From an uncultured Oscillospiraceae bacterium (GTDB taxonomy: Bacteria > Bacillota > Clostridia > Oscillospirales > Ruminococcaceae), in assembly GCA_947522735.1 (NCBI GenBank), contig CANNTZ010000024.1:1-32449 (forward strand): a DNA stretch of 32,449 nucleotides. Direction: 5' to 3'. The translations under genes and the position numbers were made by a program. The notes below the pieces were generated by a model, which was not told where the DNA came from, did not search any database, and saw only the letters and a program-made list of their open reading frames with translations. Below are positions 29,875-32,449 of the stretch, piece after piece. Every line of letters starts with the position of its first letter. Positions within the stretch are counted from its first letter, which is position 1.

Positions 29875-31254
29875 TCAGCGCGATTGAAATATGTGGGCGC
29901 CGACGGCAAGCCATTCCTCGCGCTGTGCGCCGGTGAGCGCGCCCTCGATTATCACGTCGACGCCGCACAGCTCGTATTCCATGAGCATACGTGAGACGGA
30001 GGCGTCCGGAAAAAGCCTTCCGGCGTTTATCTTGACGGCGGCGACTCCGGTGCGGTCGAGCGTAAACGGCGAGAGCGTCAGGCCGCGCGGCGGATAGTCG
30101 TATATCACCGTGCGGAAGCCGCGCTCAAGGATATCTTTCGAGACGGCGACGGCGGACGAGCTCATCTCCAAGAGCAGCAGCTCCTGCGAAACGAGCCTGC
30201 TTTGGCAGAGCTCGGCTGCGCGCGAGAGCATATCGAGGGTGTCCTGAAGGCGGTCGGGCGTGAAGAACGCCGGGCTGAGCCGGAGGGATACGGGCGGCGA
30301 GCCGGACATGTCGGGGCGCGTTATGCGCTCAAATAGCTGTCTGCCCGCAAGGGCGAAGAAGTCGCGGAAGAACAGCCCCTGACATATCAGCATGGGCGCT
30401 ATCTGAGCGCTGCCGACAATGCCGCCGGGAAAGACAAGATATGGCAGCGCCTCGTCGAGCACCTCGCATCCTGTCAAAGCGTCAAGCGCGGGAGAATAGC
30501 GGGTCTCAAAGGAGCAGTGCGTAAAAAAGTCGCAGCCCGAAAGCTTAGTCCGGCAGTGCGGCGTGAACGCGCGCAGCTCGTATCGCCGAACCGGCTCGCC
30601 GTCGGGGGAGACTGCCAAAACCCTGAGCGGAACGTCCGTTATCTCCGCGCCAAGGCGCACCGGGATGCGGGTCAGCGCACCGAGCAGCGCGGCGGAGACA
30701 AGACGCTTGGGCAGACACGCTGCAAAAACCGGCCCTTCGAGACGGCAGCGCGGGCATCCGGGCAGGACAAATTCCAAAAATCGGTCAAATTGCAGCGAGA
30801 GCGCCTGAATGAGCGCCGGATCCGGCTGTGCGCCAAAAGCGCCGACGGCGTCTGCGGTTATGAGCAGGGGCTCGTCGTAGCAGAGCGGCTCGCCGGACGA
30901 GAGCATCTGACTGAAGAACGCGTTGACGTCGGAAAGCGGCGAATCCGGGTCGTAGAGCACGGAGCCGGGGCGCACCCTGGACGGGCGTCCGGGCTTTTTG
31001 ACGGCGCGCGGAACAATCGGCGCGGCCGGAGTGGACTCGTCGGCTCCTCTGCGCGGCAGCAGGCGCTCGGAGTTGCAAAACCGGTTAGGTCGGCCGCGGT
31101 GCGAGATCTTCTCCGGGCGGCGTGCGTAAAGCTTGGCAGAGGCGCTGCGAAGGACGACAAAACCGCTGTCCGGGCGCAGGACAGGAGGAAGTCTCCCGTT
31201 ACGGCGGGAGGAATATGCTTTTGTGAGGATGAGATAGCGCTCGTGTTTGTTCAT
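29875..31254 (-). CDS. Degenerate EAL-domain-like protein
   Basis: A 459-residue protein, cytoplasmic by its lack of signal or membrane segments. Residues 15-100 are Arg- and Pro-rich and probably disordered. Residues about 270-459 align by pattern with EAL phosphodiesterases: PPVSLRLSPAFFTPDRL (for INLS), LLLEMSSS with E363, VIYDYPPRG in place of DDFGTG, AVKINAGRLF with K408, and VIIEGALTGAQ with E437 in place of AEGVET. The EAL triplet itself and the DD pair are lost, so hydrolysis of c-di-GMP is unlikely; binding as an effector is possible. Start ATG 31254 is chosen because the transcription start lies downstream of the first in-frame ATG. It begins the FAD-aroQ-efp operon. Confidence 0.7.
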   Translation of the reverse strand: MNKHERYLILTKAYSSRRNGRLPPVLRPDSGFVVLRSASAKLYARRPEKISHRGRPNRFCNSERLLPRRGADESTPAAPIVPRAVKKPGRPSRVRPGSVLYDPDSPLSDVNAFFSQMLSSGEPLCYDEPLLITADAVGAFGAQPDPALIQALSLQFDRFLEFVLPGCPRCRLEGPVFAACLPKRLVSAALLGALTRIPVRLGAEITDVPLRVLAVSPDGEPVRRYELRAFTPHCRTKLSGCDFFTHCSFETRYSPALDALTGCEVLDEALPYLVFPGGIVGSAQIAPMLICQGLFFRDFFALAGRQLFERITRPDMSGSPPVSLRLSPAFFTPDRLQDTLDMLSRAAELCQSRLVSQELLLLEMSSSAVAVSKDILERGFRTVIYDYPPRGLTLSPFTLDRTGVAAVKINAGRLFPDASVSRMLMEYELCGVDVIIEGALTGAQREEWLAVGAHIFQSR

Positions 31255-31289
31255 GCTCATTATTCCCGGATGATTTCGACTTTTTAATA

Positions 31290-31318
31290 AGTATAGCATA
31301 GATCCGGGCTTCTGACAA
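31290..31318 (-). promoter_or_regulatory. Promoter of the EAL-like/FAD/aroQ operon
   Basis: On the minus strand TTGTCA (31313-31318), 17 bases, TATACT (31290-31295). It rules out the more upstream ATG at 31299 as start. Confidence 0.85.
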
Positions 31319-31383
31319 GCGCGGGAAAGAAATAACGCGTGTATGAATGAAATGTTAATTTTCAGAAATTTTGCGATTAGGGC

Positions 31384-31411
31384 TTGATTTTTTCCGTAAA
31401 AGGGATAAAAT
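31384..31411 (+). promoter_or_regulatory. Promoter of groESL
   Basis: TTGATT (31384-31389), 16 bases, TAAAAT (31406-31411), directly before the CIRCE element. Confidence 0.65.
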
Positions 31412-31423
31412 ATACAGTAGAGC

Positions 31424-31450
31424 TTGGCACTCGATGAAATAGAGTGCTAA
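31424..31450 (+). promoter_or_regulatory. CIRCE element (HrcA operator)
   Basis: TTGGCACTC (31424-31432), nine bases, GAGTGCTAA (31442-31450). One base of the left arm differs from the TTAGCACTC consensus. It lies just behind the groES promoter, so HrcA should repress groESL. hrcA is not in the window. Confidence 0.95.
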
Positions 31451-31495
31451 GAAAGAAAAATTTAACTGCACATAAACAGAATTGGAGGAAGTATT

Positions 31496-31780
31496 ATGCA
31501 AATCAAACCACTTGCCGACAGAGTTGTCATAAAGATGGTAGAGGCTGAGGAGACCACCAAGAGCGGCATCATCCTTGCGGGCTCCGCGAAGGAAAAGCCG
31601 CAGATCGCCGAGGTTGTGGCCGTTGGCCCGGGCGGATGCGTTGACGGCAAGGACGTTATCATGTACGTCAGCGTGGGAGACAGGGTTCTCATCAGTAAAT
31701 ATGCAGGCACCGAGGTCAAGATCGACGGCGTTGAATACACCATTCTCCGCCAGAGCGACATACTCGCCATCGTAGAGTAA
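31496..31780 (+). CDS. groES: Co-chaperonin GroES
   Basis: A 94-residue GroES. The N-terminus QIKPLADRVVIKMVEAEE, the mobile loop (TTKSGIILAGSAKEKPQ) and the beta-barrel core VVAVGPGG...VGDRVLISKYAGTEV are all standard. It caps the GroEL ring during protein folding. TTGGAGG precedes the ATG. It is followed 37 bases on by groEL, and both are under the CIRCE element. Confidence 0.98.
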   Translation: MQIKPLADRVVIKMVEAEETTKSGIILAGSAKEKPQIAEVVAVGPGGCVDGKDVIMYVSVGDRVLISKYAGTEVKIDGVEYTILRQSDILAIVE

Positions 31781-31817
31781 TTGCGGAATCTATTCAAATT
31801 AATTGGAGGAATATATT

Positions 31818-32449
31818 ATGGCTAAAATACTTGCTCACGGCGAAGAGGCCCGCAAGGCTCTTCAGACCGGTATCGATAAGCTCAGCGATACAGTTAAGAT
31901 AACTCTCGGACCGAAGGGGCGCAACGTTGTTCTGGATAAAAAGTTCGGCGCTCCGCTGATCACCAACGACGGCGTGACCATCGCAAAGGAGATCGAGCTT
32001 GAGGACGTTTTTGAGAACATGGGCGCCCAGCTCGTTAAGGAAGTCGCCACCAAGACCAACGACGTCGCGGGCGACGGAACCACCACCGCTACGCTGCTTG
32101 CTCAGGCGCTTGTCCGCGAGGGCATGAAGAACGTCGTTTCCGGCGCTAACCCGATGGCGGTAAAGCGCGGAATTGCGAAGGCCGTCGAGGCCGCCACCGG
32201 CGCTATCATCGCGAACTCCAAGAAGGTCGGCTCCTCCGACGATATCGCCCGCGTTGCAACCGTTTCCGCAGGCGACGAGACGATCGGCAAGCTGATTGCC
32301 GAGGCTATGGACAAGGTTTCCGCAGACGGCGTCATCACCATCGAGGAATCCAAGACCGCCGAGACCTATTCCGAGGTCGTCGAGGGCATGCAGTTTGACC
32401 GCGGCTATATTACCCCGTATATGGTTACCGACACCGATAAGATGGAGGC
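31818..32449 (+). CDS. groEL: Chaperonin GroEL, N-terminal part
   Basis: The first 210 residues of GroEL; the gene runs off the right edge. It shows VKITLGPKGRNVVL, TNDGVTIAKEIELED, AGDGTTTATLLAQAL, the ATP-binding segment, and the start of the apical domain (VEGMQFDRGYITPY). The N-terminal residues are AKILAHGEEARKAL. TTGGAGG precedes the ATG. It folds proteins with GroES in the cytoplasm. Confidence 0.98.
   Translation, partial: MAKILAHGEEARKALQTGIDKLSDTVKITLGPKGRNVVLDKKFGAPLITNDGVTIAKEIELEDVFENMGAQLVKEVATKTNDVAGDGTTTATLLAQALVREGMKNVVSGANPMAVKRGIAKAVEAATGAIIANSKKVGSSDDIARVATVSAGDETIGKLIAEAMDKVSADGVITIEESKTAETYSEVVEGMQFDRGYITPYMVTDTDKME

Overview
The window looks like a chromosomal segment of a strictly anaerobic, fairly GC-rich member of the Clostridia, probably an uncultured Oscillospirales-type gut bacterium. 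This is an inference from gene content: an indolepyruvate oxidoreductase / phenylacetate-CoA ligase / ACT operon, an oxygen-sensitive class III ribonucleotide reductase with its radical-SAM activase, a CD1247-type protein beside efp, an FMN riboswitch in front of a RibU-type transporter, and a CIRCE-controlled groESL. I found no rRNA, tRNA, CRISPR array, insertion sequence or phage gene. Both ends cut genes: iorB on the left and groEL on the right.

Layout. 1-2023 (+): end of iorB, paaK-like ligase, tandem ACT protein. 2142-4255 (-): DUF5685-like protein, J-domain protein and membrane protein in one operon. 4501-6432 (+): VanZ-family protein, then an XRE regulator with a cysteine-bearing repeat tail. 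6631-9175 (+): three phospholipid genes (plsC-like, DAGK-like, cdsA). 9577-12631 (+): nrdG-nrdD behind a pair of NrdR boxes. 12809-17892 (-): a thiol-redox operon. 18031-20080 (+): a divergent two-component system with a small cysteine protein. 20372-21640 (+): a secreted, probably abundant surface protein behind two strong promoters. 21810-24506 (+): a LiaF-like membrane protein and a divergent type IIA topoisomerase B subunit. 24712-26043 (-): pncA-nadE. 26229-27063 (-): FMN riboswitch and ribU. 27094-31254 (-): degenerate EAL-like protein, FAD oxidoreductase, aroQ, efp, CD1247-like protein. 31496-end (+): groES-groEL.

The most interesting region is 12809-20080. It encodes an exported lipoprotein MsrA-MsrB fusion, a DUF6132-like membrane protein, thioredoxin reductase, a thioredoxin with a CVYC active site, a TlpA/ResA-like lipoprotein with a methionine-rich linker, a cysteine-rich small protein, a NapH-like polyferredoxin membrane protein and a 48-residue CD1871A-like CxxC membrane peptide with a TTG start. 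A divergent histidine kinase/response regulator pair and a 64-residue cysteine protein are transcribed the other way. No CcdA/DsbD is encoded here. My inference is that the locus moves reducing power across the membrane to repair oxidised methionines and thiols outside the cell, with the polyferredoxin and/or the small CxxC proteins replacing CcdA.

Other points of note are the XRE protein whose beta-helix-like tail stacks cysteines, the NrdD with a fused glutaredoxin-like domain, the topoisomerase B subunit with altered toprim motifs and no A subunit beside it, and a degenerate EAL domain in the aroQ-efp operon. All calls rest on reading the sequence and recalling protein families; no database search was possible.
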